Of a DNA stretch of 64,000 nt, positions 42,892 to 51,740 are shown in pieces. This DNA is from Syntrophaceae bacterium UBA6078 (GTDB taxonomy: Bacteria > Desulfobacterota > Syntrophia > Syntrophales > UBA2210). The notes beneath the pieces were generated by a model. It was not told where the DNA came from. It worked only from the letters and a program-made list of their open reading frames with translations, and did not search any database. Each line of letters starts with the position of its first letter. Position 1 is the first letter of the stretch. The stretch spans positions 62,001 through 126,000 of the forward strand of contig DIXO01000028.1 of NCBI GenBank assembly GCA_002428735.1, written 5' to 3'. A program made the position numbers and the translations under genes.

Positions 42892-44844
42892 ATGATCTCA
42901 CTGCAAAACATCTCGAAACAGTACGGCGGGAACTATCTCTTCAGAAACCTCTCGCTTCAGATAGAGGATGGACACCGCGTCGCCTTTGTGGGCCGGAACG
43001 GCGCGGGCAAATCCACGCTCATGAAGATCATCCTGGGCGAGGTTGACTCGGACGCGGGTCAGATAGTCCGGTCCCGGTTCAACAGCGTGGGCTATCTCCC
43101 CCAGGACAGCGTCTATCACGCCGGGCGCACCCTGTTCGAGGAAGCGGCGACCGCGTTCGACGATCTCCGCCGCCTTCATGAACGCGTCGGCGAACTGGCG
43201 CGGGAGATTGAAGCGGTGACCGCGCGCGGGGGGGCTGACGCTCCCGAATTGCGCGAACTTCTAACGGAGATGGGACGGGCGCAGAGCATCATCGAGCAGC
43301 AGGAGGGATATGCCATCGACACAAAGGTGAAGCAGGTCCTCTCCGGCCTTGGATTTTCTGAACACGACCTGACCCGGATGACGGAAGAATTCAGCGGCGG
43401 CTGGCAGATGCGCATCGCCCTCGCCAAACTGCTCCTCCAGGAACCGACCATCCTCATGCTCGACGAACCCACCAACCACCTCGACATCGAATCCCTGGAA
43501 TGGGTTGAGGCGTATCTGAAAGCGTACCGGGGCGCCCTCGTTCTGGTGTCTCACGACAGCCGTTTTCTGGATACCCTTGTGGAACGGGTGATCGAGATAT
43601 CCATGGGCAAGGCAACGGAATATTCGGGCAACTATTCATCCTACCTGATCCAGAGAGACGAACGCCGGACGGTGATCGAAGCATCCCTCAAAAACCGGCA
43701 GCGTGCCGTGGAAAGCACGACGCGCTTCATCGAGCGGTTCCGGTACAAAAGCACCAAGGCGCGGCAGGTCCAGAGCCGGATCAAACGGCTTGAAAAGATG
43801 GAGGACCTGGCCATCGAAAAGGAAGAGCAGTCCATATCCCTCGACTTCCCCGATCCGCCGCGGGCCGGCCGGGTGGTGATGGAACTGGAGAATCTCACCA
43901 AGTCCTACGGCGGCCACACCGTTTTGCAGGACATCTCTCTCACCATCGAGCGCGCCGATCGAATCGCCCTGATCGGACCGAACGGGTCCGGCAAGTCAAC
44001 CCTGGCGCGCATCATCGCCGGGATCGAAACGTTCCAGAGCGGGCGGAGGAATCCGGGACACAATGCCCTTTTTTCATACTACGCCCAGAATACGGCGGAG
44101 GCCCTGGACCCGAACAAGACGACCCTCCAGACCCTTGATTCCGTGGCGCCCCTTAAATCCCCCGGAGAGTTGCGAACGCTCCTCGGCTGTTTCCTTTTTA
44201 CGGGGGACGACGCGTTCAAGCCCGTGTCCGTTCTCTCGGGGGGAGAGAAGAGCCGGCTCGCCCTCGCGCGGATGCTCCTGCAACCGGCAAATCTCCTGAT
44301 CCTGGATGAACCGACGAATCATCTCGACGCTCAGTCGAAGGCGATTCTGCAGAGCAGCCTCATGCGGTTCCCCGGCGCGTATGTGATCGTTTCCCACGAC
44401 AGGGATTTTCTCGCGCCCCTCATCAACAAGGTGGCGGCGCTCAGAGAGAACAGTCTGCGCCTGTACCACGGAAGCGTGGACGAATACCTGGAAGGACACC
44501 GCGGGGAACAAGCCGTTGCAGGTGAATCATTCCCGGAGAAAGCCGCTTTGCCGTCTTCGCATAAGAATCAGAAACGCAAAGAGGCCGAACGAAGGCAGGA
44601 TCGCTATCGGCGCCTGAAACCCCTGAAGGACGAACTCGCCCGTATCGAACGGGAGATCCACGGGTGTGAGAAGCGGCGGGGGGAGATGGAAAGCGCGTTT
44701 TCAAACCAGGACACCTATCAGGACGAGGCGCTGATCCAGGCACTCCACATCGAATACCCTGAGGTGACGTCCCGCCTCGCGTCGCTGTACGATGCATGGG
44801 CGATAACGGAAGAAGAGATCGACACCATTACGCGGAACGATTGA
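42892..44844 (+). CDS. ABC-F family ATPase
   Basis: A cytoplasmic duplicated ATPase of 650 residues with no membrane domain. First cassette: GRNGAGKST, FSGGWQMR, LDEPTNHLD. Second cassette: GPNGSGKST, LSGGEKSR, LDEPTNHLD. The interdomain linker (about 240-300) is the charged ARE/P-site motif, and a C-terminal coiled coil (about 565-650) is present. Together these resemble Uup/YdiF-type proteins that act on ribosomes. An in-frame start 22 codons upstream would add an unrelated extension. Whether it protects ribosomes from antibiotics cannot be judged. Confidence 0.93.
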   Translation: MISLQNISKQYGGNYLFRNLSLQIEDGHRVAFVGRNGAGKSTLMKIILGEVDSDAGQIVRSRFNSVGYLPQDSVYHAGRTLFEEAATAFDDLRRLHERVGELAREIEAVTARGGADAPELRELLTEMGRAQSIIEQQEGYAIDTKVKQVLSGLGFSEHDLTRMTEEFSGGWQMRIALAKLLLQEPTILMLDEPTNHLDIESLEWVEAYLKAYRGALVLVSHDSRFLDTLVERVIEISMGKATEYSGNYSSYLIQRDERRTVIEASLKNRQRAVESTTRFIERFRYKSTKARQVQSRIKRLEKMEDLAIEKEEQSISLDFPDPPRAGRVVMELENLTKSYGGHTVLQDISLTIERADRIALIGPNGSGKSTLARIIAGIETFQSGRRNPGHNALFSYYAQNTAEALDPNKTTLQTLDSVAPLKSPGELRTLLGCFLFTGDDAFKPVSVLSGGEKSRLALARMLLQPANLLILDEPTNHLDAQSKAILQSSLMRFPGAYVIVSHDRDFLAPLINKVAALRENSLRLYHGSVDEYLEGHRGEQAVAGESFPEKAALPSSHKNQKRKEAERRQDRYRRLKPLKDELARIEREIHGCEKRRGEMESAFSNQDTYQDEALIQALHIEYPEVTSRLASLYDAWAITEEEIDTITRND

Positions 44845-44858
44845 TTCTTAAAATGTCC

Positions 44859-44887
44859 TTGACTGTTCGGTGACCATTCTCTATAGT
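44859..44887 (+). promoter_or_regulatory. Sigma70 promoter upstream of the Tat flavoprotein
   Basis: TTGACT (44859-44864), 17 bases, TATAGT (44882-44887). It starts a leader of about 300 bases. Confidence 0.7.
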
Positions 44888-45191
44888 ATTTTGCAAATTG
44901 GGGGGTTGCTCTTTTACCGGCAGATACGGGAAGGGCTGTTTTGATTCACACTCTGAACACTGCGAAACAGGCAATTACCTCACAAAGCATGTACGATTCC
45001 TTCCAGTCATTTGGTTGCCTTCCATCACCACGGACTCACCATCCAAGAAAAAACATTCCCGTCTCCCGTTTGTCATATGCCTATGGTTTTCAAGGGCCGA
45101 TGCGTGTGCATTCGGCAGTATCCGTCGCTTTGATGCGGCATGATCGAAGCAGGGACGGCAACTCTGTGCTACAGCACGAAGGAGGTGTAAC
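44888..45191 (+). other. Long 5' leader of the flavoprotein gene
   Basis: There is no gene. Local structure includes a GCCGATGC/GCATTCGGC hairpin (about 45096-45117) and a short GTGC/GCAC hairpin at 45166-45177, immediately before the strong GAAGGAGGTGTAAC ribosome site. I do not recognise a known riboswitch class. Confidence 0.4.
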
Positions 45192-46703
45192 ATGGCTACA
45201 CAGAAGAAAGGCAACAAAGAGGGTTTGACGAGAAGAGGATTTCTCAAAACGACGGGAAGCGTAGCGTTGGCCGGTGTTGCAGCCGGAACAATGCTTACGG
45301 GACCACGGAAGGCATTCGGTGTAACCAAAATGCCGGATAAATGGGACAATGAAGCTGATGTGGTAGTGATTGGTGCAGGTGGCGCCGGTTTTTCTGCGGC
45401 GATAGAGGCTGCAGGGAGGAAGGCGAAGGTTGTGCTCCTTGAGAAAACCCCTGTCATCGGAGGAAGCAGCATCATTTGTGGTGGTGCCCTGACCTTTGCA
45501 GGCACAGACATGCAGGCTGCGCAGGGAATCAAGGACTCCAACGAATTGTTCTACAGTGACATGATGAAGGTGGGAGAAAATCAGAATATCCCCTACCTTG
45601 TCCAGACCTATGTAGATAACCAGATGGAAACTTACGAGTGGTTGAAACAGCTCGGAGTGAAGTTCCTGAAAGTAGGGATTGCCAGCGGTATGAGCGTTCC
45701 CCGGAGTCACTATGTGAGCCCCGGTGATACCCTGAAGATCCTTAATGATAAGGCCAAGGAACTCGGGGTCACATTGGTCATGAGGACTCCGGCACAGAAG
45801 CTGGTCATGGACGAAAAGACGGGACGCATCGCGGGAGTTATTGCCGAAAACAGAGGCAAACCAATCAGTTACCGTGCCACAAAGGCGGTAATCCTGACAT
45901 CGGGCGGTTTTTCTCTCAACAAGGACCTCTTGGCCAAGTTCGTCCCCCCCATGGCAAATGCGAAAGCCATCAACGGCCTTGGGAATCAGGGCGACGGCCT
46001 GAAGATGGCATGGGCCTATGGCGCCGATATCCAAGATATGCCGTACATCAAGGCAACTTTCGGGTTTACCCTTGATCCAAAGACCATCGCAAAGGATTTC
46101 TCCTTGGTCTTTTATCAAGGAGCGATTGTTGTAAACAAGGAAGGGAAACGGTTTGTGGATGAGTCGAAATCGTACAAACTGGTTGGGGATGCCGCCCTTG
46201 TTCAGACCGACGCTATGGGATTCCAGATTTATGACTCCACCATCCGAGAGAAAGGTATTTCGGATCCCCTCGGGCAGACAGCCGGATTAGAAGAGCGGGG
46301 GCTTATTTATAACGCGCCAACCTTGGCGGAACTGGCACAAAAGATGAAAGTTCCTGCCACCGCTCTTGAGGCAACCGTTAAGAAATACAACTCCGATATC
46401 GAGAAAGGGATAGATTCAGAGTTTGGCCGCAAGACTCTTGTTGCGAGTTTCGGCAAGCCTTTGAAAATTGAAAAACCACCTTTTTACGCTTTTCCATCAA
46501 CAGCGGCGATTCTCGGTACTTACGGTGGAATCCTGATCAATGACAAAACACAGGTGATCGATGTGTTCGGTAATGCGATCCCCGGGCTGTACGCGGCTGG
46601 CGAAATCATTGGCGGTATGCACGGTGCCGCCTATATGACGGGAACGGCCTTTGGCAAGGCACTGATACTCGGGAAGTTGGCTGGGAAAAGTGCCCTCAAA
46701 TAA
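45192..46703 (+). CDS. Tat-exported fumarate-reductase-like FAD protein
   Basis: A 503-residue periplasmic flavoprotein. The twin-arginine signal is TRRGFLK (Arg14-Arg15) with a hydrophobic stretch to about residue 43. The FAD Rossmann motif VVVIGAGGAGFSAAIEA starts near residue 57, and the C-terminal FAD segment is GLYAAGEIIGGMHG. Relatives are flavocytochrome c fumarate, urocanate and other enoate reductases, but there is no haem domain here. After R320-FVDE, the position of the fumarate reductase catalytic Arg (eight residues on) is Tyr328, so the substrate is probably not fumarate. The neighbouring multihaem cytochrome is a plausible electron donor. Confidence 0.88.
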   Translation: MATQKKGNKEGLTRRGFLKTTGSVALAGVAAGTMLTGPRKAFGVTKMPDKWDNEADVVVIGAGGAGFSAAIEAAGRKAKVVLLEKTPVIGGSSIICGGALTFAGTDMQAAQGIKDSNELFYSDMMKVGENQNIPYLVQTYVDNQMETYEWLKQLGVKFLKVGIASGMSVPRSHYVSPGDTLKILNDKAKELGVTLVMRTPAQKLVMDEKTGRIAGVIAENRGKPISYRATKAVILTSGGFSLNKDLLAKFVPPMANAKAINGLGNQGDGLKMAWAYGADIQDMPYIKATFGFTLDPKTIAKDFSLVFYQGAIVVNKEGKRFVDESKSYKLVGDAALVQTDAMGFQIYDSTIREKGISDPLGQTAGLEERGLIYNAPTLAELAQKMKVPATALEATVKKYNSDIEKGIDSEFGRKTLVASFGKPLKIEKPPFYAFPSTAAILGTYGGILINDKTQVIDVFGNAIPGLYAAGEIIGGMHGAAYMTGTAFGKALILGKLAGKSALK

Positions 46704-46758
46704 ACGCGAAGGGTAGACTTGATTTTGTTTCTGTGGAGAAATACCGTAGACGTAATAC

Positions 46759-46807
46759 CCCACAGCAGAGATGCTTTCTAGCAATTATGAAAGCCCTCTG
46801 CTGTGGG
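46759..46807 (+). other. Long two-part hairpin after the flavoprotein gene
   Basis: CCCACAGCAGAG (46759-46770) pairs with CTCTGCTGTGGG (46796-46807), 12 perfect bp. Inside, GCTTTC pairs with GAAAGC around a 10-base loop. There is no T tract after it, so it is not a standard terminator; it may protect the 3' end of the flavoprotein mRNA. Confidence 0.65.
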
Positions 46808-46941
46808 ATGGGAGAAAATTCGGGTTGCGGGCACTTGGAATCTGTAATTAACCCCCATGCCGGGCGCCGGCACAACGAACGATGAAAATTTGCATGAGTT
46901 GGCCACTGAAAGAGCCGTAAAAACGCGGCACCGTAATATGT

Positions 46942-46950
46942 TGATATAAT
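46942..46950 (+). promoter_or_regulatory. Extended -10 promoter for the multihaem cytochrome
   Basis: TGATATAAT: a perfect TATAAT (46945-46950) with the TGN extension. No good -35 hexamer is seen, as extended -10 promoters allow. The distance to the GTG start is about 107 bases. Confidence 0.5.
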
Positions 46951-47057
46951 AAGTAAATTTTCTATTTTCATATAAAAATATGGGTGGTGTGCCCCACGCA
47001 GATTCTGGAAACAAATTATAAAGAACGATCAGAATACATCGTGGCTGGAGGAGTATC

Positions 47058-49391
47058 GTGAAAGGTAAAACCATTCTTGTGTGTATCCTCTCGTGCCTTT
47101 TCCTCATGTATGAAGCCAGCATAGGGATTGCCTGGTCGGCGGAGCCTCAGCGATTGCAAACAGCCCCCGGGGGCGATTGCGCTGCCTGCCACGGGACCGA
47201 CGGTAAACTGCCTGCCGGCCACATGGATACGAAGGGGATGAACCTCAAGCAGTGCCTCAGGTGTCACGGGCAGGACGATCCGGAACTCACCAATACGCTT
47301 CCCCTGAGCCACACCCATTTGCTGGGCGGTGTTTCCTGCGCGGCCTGCCACGGCGATGCCGATCCCCCCGAGTTCGTGGGAACGGATCAGTGTATCTCCT
47401 GCCATGCCACCGAGGGATTGGTAGAGGCGACAAAAGAATACGAACGGGAAAATCCGCATAATTCCCACTATGGCCCCGCGTTGGATTGTGATCTTTGTCA
47501 CCACGCCCACGCCGAATCCGAGAACTTCTGCAACCAGTGCCACGAGTTCAATTTCGTTATCCCGTCGCCGATGGCAAAGCCTGACAAGGTGGCCGTCGGT
47601 GCGCCAACGGCGGGGACACAAGACGAGAAACCGGCCGCCGCGGCGCAAACCTGTCAGTCCTGTCACGGCCAGCCCGAATACGGCGAGAAGTTTGCCCAGT
47701 CGGTGCATGGAGTCCTCACCTGTACTACCTGCCACACCGGGATCGATGACATCACGGCCCACATGAAAAAGGAACAGAAACCGGGGCTCACGGACTGCGC
47801 GAGCTGCCACAAGGAGATCGCCTCGCGGTATGAAACGGATGTCCATGCCCTGAAGGCGGGAAAGACCTGTCTCGACTGCCATGGCGATGCCCACGTCCGC
47901 ACAAAGGACGCGGGGGCTTCGAAAAAAGCGGTCATCGACCGCTGCACTGCCTGCCACGATCAGGAAACCTACGCTCAACTGGGACACGGGAACGCCGTTC
48001 TGAAGGGGAACGAGGACGCTGCGGCCTGCTCCGACTGCCACGGCCTCCACGATATACCGGTGTACGCCGATACGGAGCAGGGGCGGGCACAGAAGCGTGA
48101 GATGTTCACCATTGCCTGCATCTCCTGCCACGACGATCGGGAACTGGCGGAGCGCAATAATCTGAATCCGTTCGTAACGGAGGGATACAAGCAGACATAT
48201 CACGGGAAGGTGTTTGGCATCGGCTACCCGGAGCGCGTGGCCGGTTGCGCCGACTGCCACAATGGCCACAATATTCTCCCCCCGGACGATCCGCGATCGA
48301 CTGTCCATCCGGACAATCTGGCACAGGACTGCGTAAAGTGCCACGAGGGATTCCATCAACGATTCGTATCCTATGAAGCGCATCCCGATCACGGTGACCG
48401 GGCAAACTATCCGGTTCTTTTCTGGACCAACGTCTTTATGATCCTCCTTCTCGTTTCCGTCTTCCTCTTCTTCTGGGTCCACACGATCCTGTGGTGGAGA
48501 AAGGCGTACTGGAACAAGTGGCGGCGGAAGGCCCCGACGGGGGAACAGGCCGCCTCCGGGGAAGACGTCTTCATCTACGTCCAGCGATTTTCATGGCGTG
48601 ACCGCATCATGCACATCTTGCTGATCGTGTCCTTTTTCATGCTCGTCATGACCGGGTTCCCGATCAAGTATCACGACGCGCCGTGGGCGAAGGCCCTGGT
48701 GAGCATGTGGGGAGGCGCGGCGATGGCGGGATACCTCCACCGAGCGGCGGCGCTTGTCCTCTGGGGGCTTTTCCTCTATACCTGCTGGCTGAGCCTGCGG
48801 TTCCTTTTCCCCGGCGGGAAAGTGCGGGGCTGGGTGGGGCGGCTTTTCGGGCCGGAATCCCTCTTCTTCAATCTGAAAGACTGGGAGGATCTCAAAGGAA
48901 TGATCCGGTGGTTCTTCGACCGGGGAGAGATGCCCCGCTTTGAACGCTGGACCTACTGGGAGAAGTTCGACTTTTTCGCCGTCTTCTGGGGGATGTTCGT
49001 GATCGGTCTCTCCGGGCTGATCCTCTGGTTCCCCGAGGCTTTCTCCCATGTCATGCCGGGGTGGATGATCAACGTCGCCACGGTGGCCCATTCCGAAGAA
49101 GCGTTCCTGGCGGCGATCTTCATCTTCACGGCCCACTTCTTCCACAACCATCTGGTGCCGAACAAGTTCCCCATGGAATCCAACATTTTCACGGGGCGCT
49201 ACAGTGTCTTGGCGCTGAAGGAAGAGCGTCCGGAGGAATACGAGCGGATTATCGCCGAGAATCGTCTGGAGAAACTCAAGCGAAAACAGCCGGGGCCCGT
49301 GGGACATCTGATTGCGGCGGTTATCGGGATTGCCTCGGTACTGCTTGGCCTGCTGCTGACGGTGCTGATCTTCTGGGCCGCCCTCTCCTGA
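47058..49391 (+). CDS. 15-haem cytochrome c fused to membrane cytochrome b (CbcL-like)
   Basis: A 777-residue protein. The signal peptide is residues 1-28. Fifteen CxxCH haem c motifs begin at residues 41, 66, 94, 112, 144, 158, 199, 222, 247, 271, 296, 324, 354, 397 and 425. The C-terminal third is a membrane cytochrome b of the HydC/FdnI type, with spans near 454-478, 515-533 and later, and histidines in the helices (RIMHILL, YLHRAAAL, AHFFHNH). The design matches Geobacter CbcL-type quinone oxidoreductases but with more haems. The GTG start follows GGAGGAGTATC. It probably passes quinol electrons to periplasmic acceptors. Confidence 0.92.
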   Translation: MKGKTILVCILSCLFLMYEASIGIAWSAEPQRLQTAPGGDCAACHGTDGKLPAGHMDTKGMNLKQCLRCHGQDDPELTNTLPLSHTHLLGGVSCAACHGDADPPEFVGTDQCISCHATEGLVEATKEYERENPHNSHYGPALDCDLCHHAHAESENFCNQCHEFNFVIPSPMAKPDKVAVGAPTAGTQDEKPAAAAQTCQSCHGQPEYGEKFAQSVHGVLTCTTCHTGIDDITAHMKKEQKPGLTDCASCHKEIASRYETDVHALKAGKTCLDCHGDAHVRTKDAGASKKAVIDRCTACHDQETYAQLGHGNAVLKGNEDAAACSDCHGLHDIPVYADTEQGRAQKREMFTIACISCHDDRELAERNNLNPFVTEGYKQTYHGKVFGIGYPERVAGCADCHNGHNILPPDDPRSTVHPDNLAQDCVKCHEGFHQRFVSYEAHPDHGDRANYPVLFWTNVFMILLLVSVFLFFWVHTILWWRKAYWNKWRRKAPTGEQAASGEDVFIYVQRFSWRDRIMHILLIVSFFMLVMTGFPIKYHDAPWAKALVSMWGGAAMAGYLHRAAALVLWGLFLYTCWLSLRFLFPGGKVRGWVGRLFGPESLFFNLKDWEDLKGMIRWFFDRGEMPRFERWTYWEKFDFFAVFWGMFVIGLSGLILWFPEAFSHVMPGWMINVATVAHSEEAFLAAIFIFTAHFFHNHLVPNKFPMESNIFTGRYSVLALKEERPEEYERIIAENRLEKLKRKQPGPVGHLIAAVIGIASVLLGLLLTVLIFWAALS

Positions 49392-49420
49392 CGAGAGATG
49401 CCGACAGTGAAGAAATGATA

Positions 49421-49450
49421 CAGGTGATCGGTGCCAAAGCCGATCACCTG
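49421..49450 (+). terminator. Hairpin after the multihaem cytochrome
   Basis: CAGGTGATCGG (49421-49431) and CCGATCACCTG (49440-49450) form a perfect 11-bp stem. The T run comes 7 bases later (GTTTTT), so termination may be partial, allowing read-through to resB. Confidence 0.65.
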
Positions 49451-49521
49451 TTACGTGTTTTTATGTCCGATTTACCGGGTAGCAAAAGGCTGATGTCTCC
49501 AACGGGGTGCAACCGGTTTTC

Positions 49522-50835
49522 ATGATGCGGATACTGTACAAAAGCCTTGCCTCGGCAAAGCTGACCCTGTTTCTTTTCATCACGCTGGCCGTTTCGTCCA
49601 TCTTCGGCACCCTCGTGCAACAGGGGCTTCCCCGGGAACGCTATGCCGAGGTGTATGGTCCCGGTCCGGCGGCTCTCATTGAATTGTTCCATATCTTCGA
49701 TCTGTACCATTCGTGGTGGTTTGTTGGTCTCCTTCTTCTTCTGGCCGTGAACATCACCGTCTGCACCGCCCGGCGGATTCCCGCGCTCTTCCGGCAGATC
49801 CGTTCCCGGAACCGGAACGGAGACGACGGCATCTTCCGGAGTGCTCCCATTACCAGAACGCTTGAGAGCCACGGCTCCGTCGACGAGGTCGAGAAGAAGG
49901 CCCGGACACTGCTGCGCTCTCTTGCCGGGGAACCGGTCCATGCCGCCAGGGACGGGAAGATCTATCTGTTTGCCGAAAGGGGGCGCTATACCCGCCTCGG
50001 CATGGTCGCCATACACGCGAGCATTCTCCTGATCCTCGCCGGGGGGCTGATCGGTTCCATCGGGGGATTCAGCGGGCAGATGCGGATCAACGAAGGGGCG
50101 TCGTCGCAAACGGTGGCGCTGTCCGGCGGCGGTACTAGGTTGCTCCCCGTTGCCCTGGCCTGCAACGATTTTTCCGTGACCTTCTACGAAAACGGCATGC
50201 CCCGGGAATACCGGTCCGATGTGACCGTTCTCGAGGGAGGGAAGAAGATCCTGTCCGCGACCATCAGGGTCAATGAACCGCTGAAGTATAAAGGGCTGAA
50301 ATTCTGCCAGGCAACCTACGGCATTGCCGAGGCGAGCGGATTCACCGTGGTGATGCGGGACGCGGCTACGGGAAAGGAAAGCCCTGTGAGCCTCAAACTG
50401 ATGAAAAAGGTGCCCGTGCCGGGCACCGAAACCTTCTTCGCCGCCGCCCGGTTCGCCCCCGATTTTCAGGGACGGGGTCCCGCGCTGCTGGGGGTTCTGC
50501 TTCAGCCCGGCAAGCCCCACGATATCTTCTGGATTCCCCGCGACCAGCCGGTCAAGCGCGGCGGGCATATCTTCGCGTTTACGGATTTTACGGCGCGCTT
50601 CTACACCGGACTCCAGGTAGGAAGCGATCCCGGCGTTCCCCTGGTCTGGGCCGGGTTTCTCCTCATTCTCGCCGGGTTTGCCGCGGTCTTTCTCGAGGTT
50701 CACCGGCGCGTCTGGATACGGATCGCCCCGTCAGCGGAGGGGGGAGAGGTTCTGATCGCCGCCGATCCGGGGAACAACAGGAAAGGATTCGAAGAACGTC
50801 TGGACAAGGCGTTCCGCACGATATTTGCCGCGTGA
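49522..50835 (+). CDS. resB: Cytochrome c biogenesis protein ResB
   Basis: Half of the System II haem-export/ligation complex (ResB/CcsB). The 437-residue protein shows SLASAKLTLFLFITLAVSSIFGTLVQQG at the start, then two closely spaced membrane spans, a large periplasmic domain (about 170-390) and a last span (VWAGFLLILAGFAAVF). An in-frame GTG 15 bases earlier is possible. It lies between the multihaem cytochrome and ccsB, which fits the heavy demand for haem attachment. Confidence 0.92.
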   Translation: MMRILYKSLASAKLTLFLFITLAVSSIFGTLVQQGLPRERYAEVYGPGPAALIELFHIFDLYHSWWFVGLLLLLAVNITVCTARRIPALFRQIRSRNRNGDDGIFRSAPITRTLESHGSVDEVEKKARTLLRSLAGEPVHAARDGKIYLFAERGRYTRLGMVAIHASILLILAGGLIGSIGGFSGQMRINEGASSQTVALSGGGTRLLPVALACNDFSVTFYENGMPREYRSDVTVLEGGKKILSATIRVNEPLKYKGLKFCQATYGIAEASGFTVVMRDAATGKESPVSLKLMKKVPVPGTETFFAAARFAPDFQGRGPALLGVLLQPGKPHDIFWIPRDQPVKRGGHIFAFTDFTARFYTGLQVGSDPGVPLVWAGFLLILAGFAAVFLEVHRRVWIRIAPSAEGGEVLIAADPGNNRKGFEERLDKAFRTIFAA

Positions 50836-50839
50836 TACC

Positions 50840-51667
50840 ATGGACGACACCTTTCTGATCAGCCTGGCGACCTTTGTCTATTTCGCCGTCGCGCTTCTTT
50901 TCGTGATTGCCGTCGCGTTCGAAAACCGGCGCGCGGAGCGGTTCGCCCTGAGCGTGGCGGTGGCCGGATTCACCCTCCACACGGGATCGATTCTCATGCG
51001 GTGGCTCCTTTCGTATCGTCTGGGGATCGGACACGCCCCCCTGTCCAATTTCTACGAATCCCTGGTTTTTTTCTCATGGTCCCTTGTGGTGGTTCTCTTT
51101 GTCTCTCGCAGGCGATATCGAGGCGGGCTCATCGGCGCCATCCTTTCTCTCTTTGCCTTTCTTCTCCTGGCTTACGCCTCCCTCTCGGGAAAGGTTGACG
51201 CGCGCATACAGCCGCTCATTCCGGCGCTCCAGAGCAACTGGCTCATCAGCCACGTCATCAGCGCGTTTCTCGCGTATGCCTGCTTCGCCCTCTCCTTCGG
51301 GGCGGGCGTGCTCTATCTGGTGAGGAAAAAGGCGCGGGGGGGTCTGGTATCAAGGCTTCCTTCCACGGAATTCTTCGACGAACTCGCCTATCGGACCATA
51401 TCGATCGGGTTTCTGCTCCTGACGCTGGGAATCATCACCGGGGCGGTCTGGGCAGATACGGCATGGGGGCGTTACTGGGGATGGGATCCCAAGGAAACCT
51501 GGTCGCTCATAACGTGGATGCTGTACGGCGCGTACCTCCACGCCCGCCTGGTCAAAGGCTGGCGGGGGACGGCAACGGCGGTCATCTCCATTGTCGGTTT
51601 TATCGCGGTCATCTTTACCTATCTCGGGGTAAACTACATCCTCGCGGGGCTTCACAGTTATCTGTGA
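50840..51667 (+). CDS. ccsB: Cytochrome c biogenesis protein CcsB/CcsA
   Basis: Integral-membrane partner of ResB that presents haem for ligation to CxxCH. The 275-residue protein has about eight hydrophobic segments and the WWD-type tryptophan-rich motif WGRYWGWDPKETWSLITW, with conserved haem-ligand histidines (HTGSILMRW, SNWLISHVISAF, YGAYLHARL). It starts 4 bases after the resB stop. Naming of CcsA versus CcsB differs between annotation systems. Confidence 0.95.
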   Translation: MDDTFLISLATFVYFAVALLFVIAVAFENRRAERFALSVAVAGFTLHTGSILMRWLLSYRLGIGHAPLSNFYESLVFFSWSLVVVLFVSRRRYRGGLIGAILSLFAFLLLAYASLSGKVDARIQPLIPALQSNWLISHVISAFLAYACFALSFGAGVLYLVRKKARGGLVSRLPSTEFFDELAYRTISIGFLLLTLGIITGAVWADTAWGRYWGWDPKETWSLITWMLYGAYLHARLVKGWRGTATAVISIVGFIAVIFTYLGVNYILAGLHSYL

Positions 51668-51740
51668 TAGCTATAGTACCGTTGAGTGCCTGAAAAAATC
51701 ACACTGAACGGGAGCATGACTGGAACAGCGAAAGCGCTTT

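Larger units (their letters stand above)
46704..47057. other. Structured 354-base intergenic region
   Basis: There is no gene. It contains a large two-part hairpin (46759-46807), a perfect 6-bp GC hairpin (46858-46872) and an extended -10 promoter (46942-46950) for the cytochrome gene. No open frame here has family resemblance. Confidence 0.6.

Noticed and set aside
44898..45143. 81-codon frame in the flavoprotein leader
   Set aside because: It has no ribosome site and its Ser/Arg/His-rich content is not protein-like. Treated as non-coding leader.
45166..45177. GTGC/GCAC hairpin before the flavoprotein ribosome site as a riboswitch
   Set aside because: The stem is only 4 bp and no conserved aptamer is recognised. 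Kept only as a local structure.
46718..46733. Short repeat TTGATTTTGTTTCTG, also near 61309
   Set aside because: Only two copies of about 15 AT-rich bases without flanking symmetry; probably chance.
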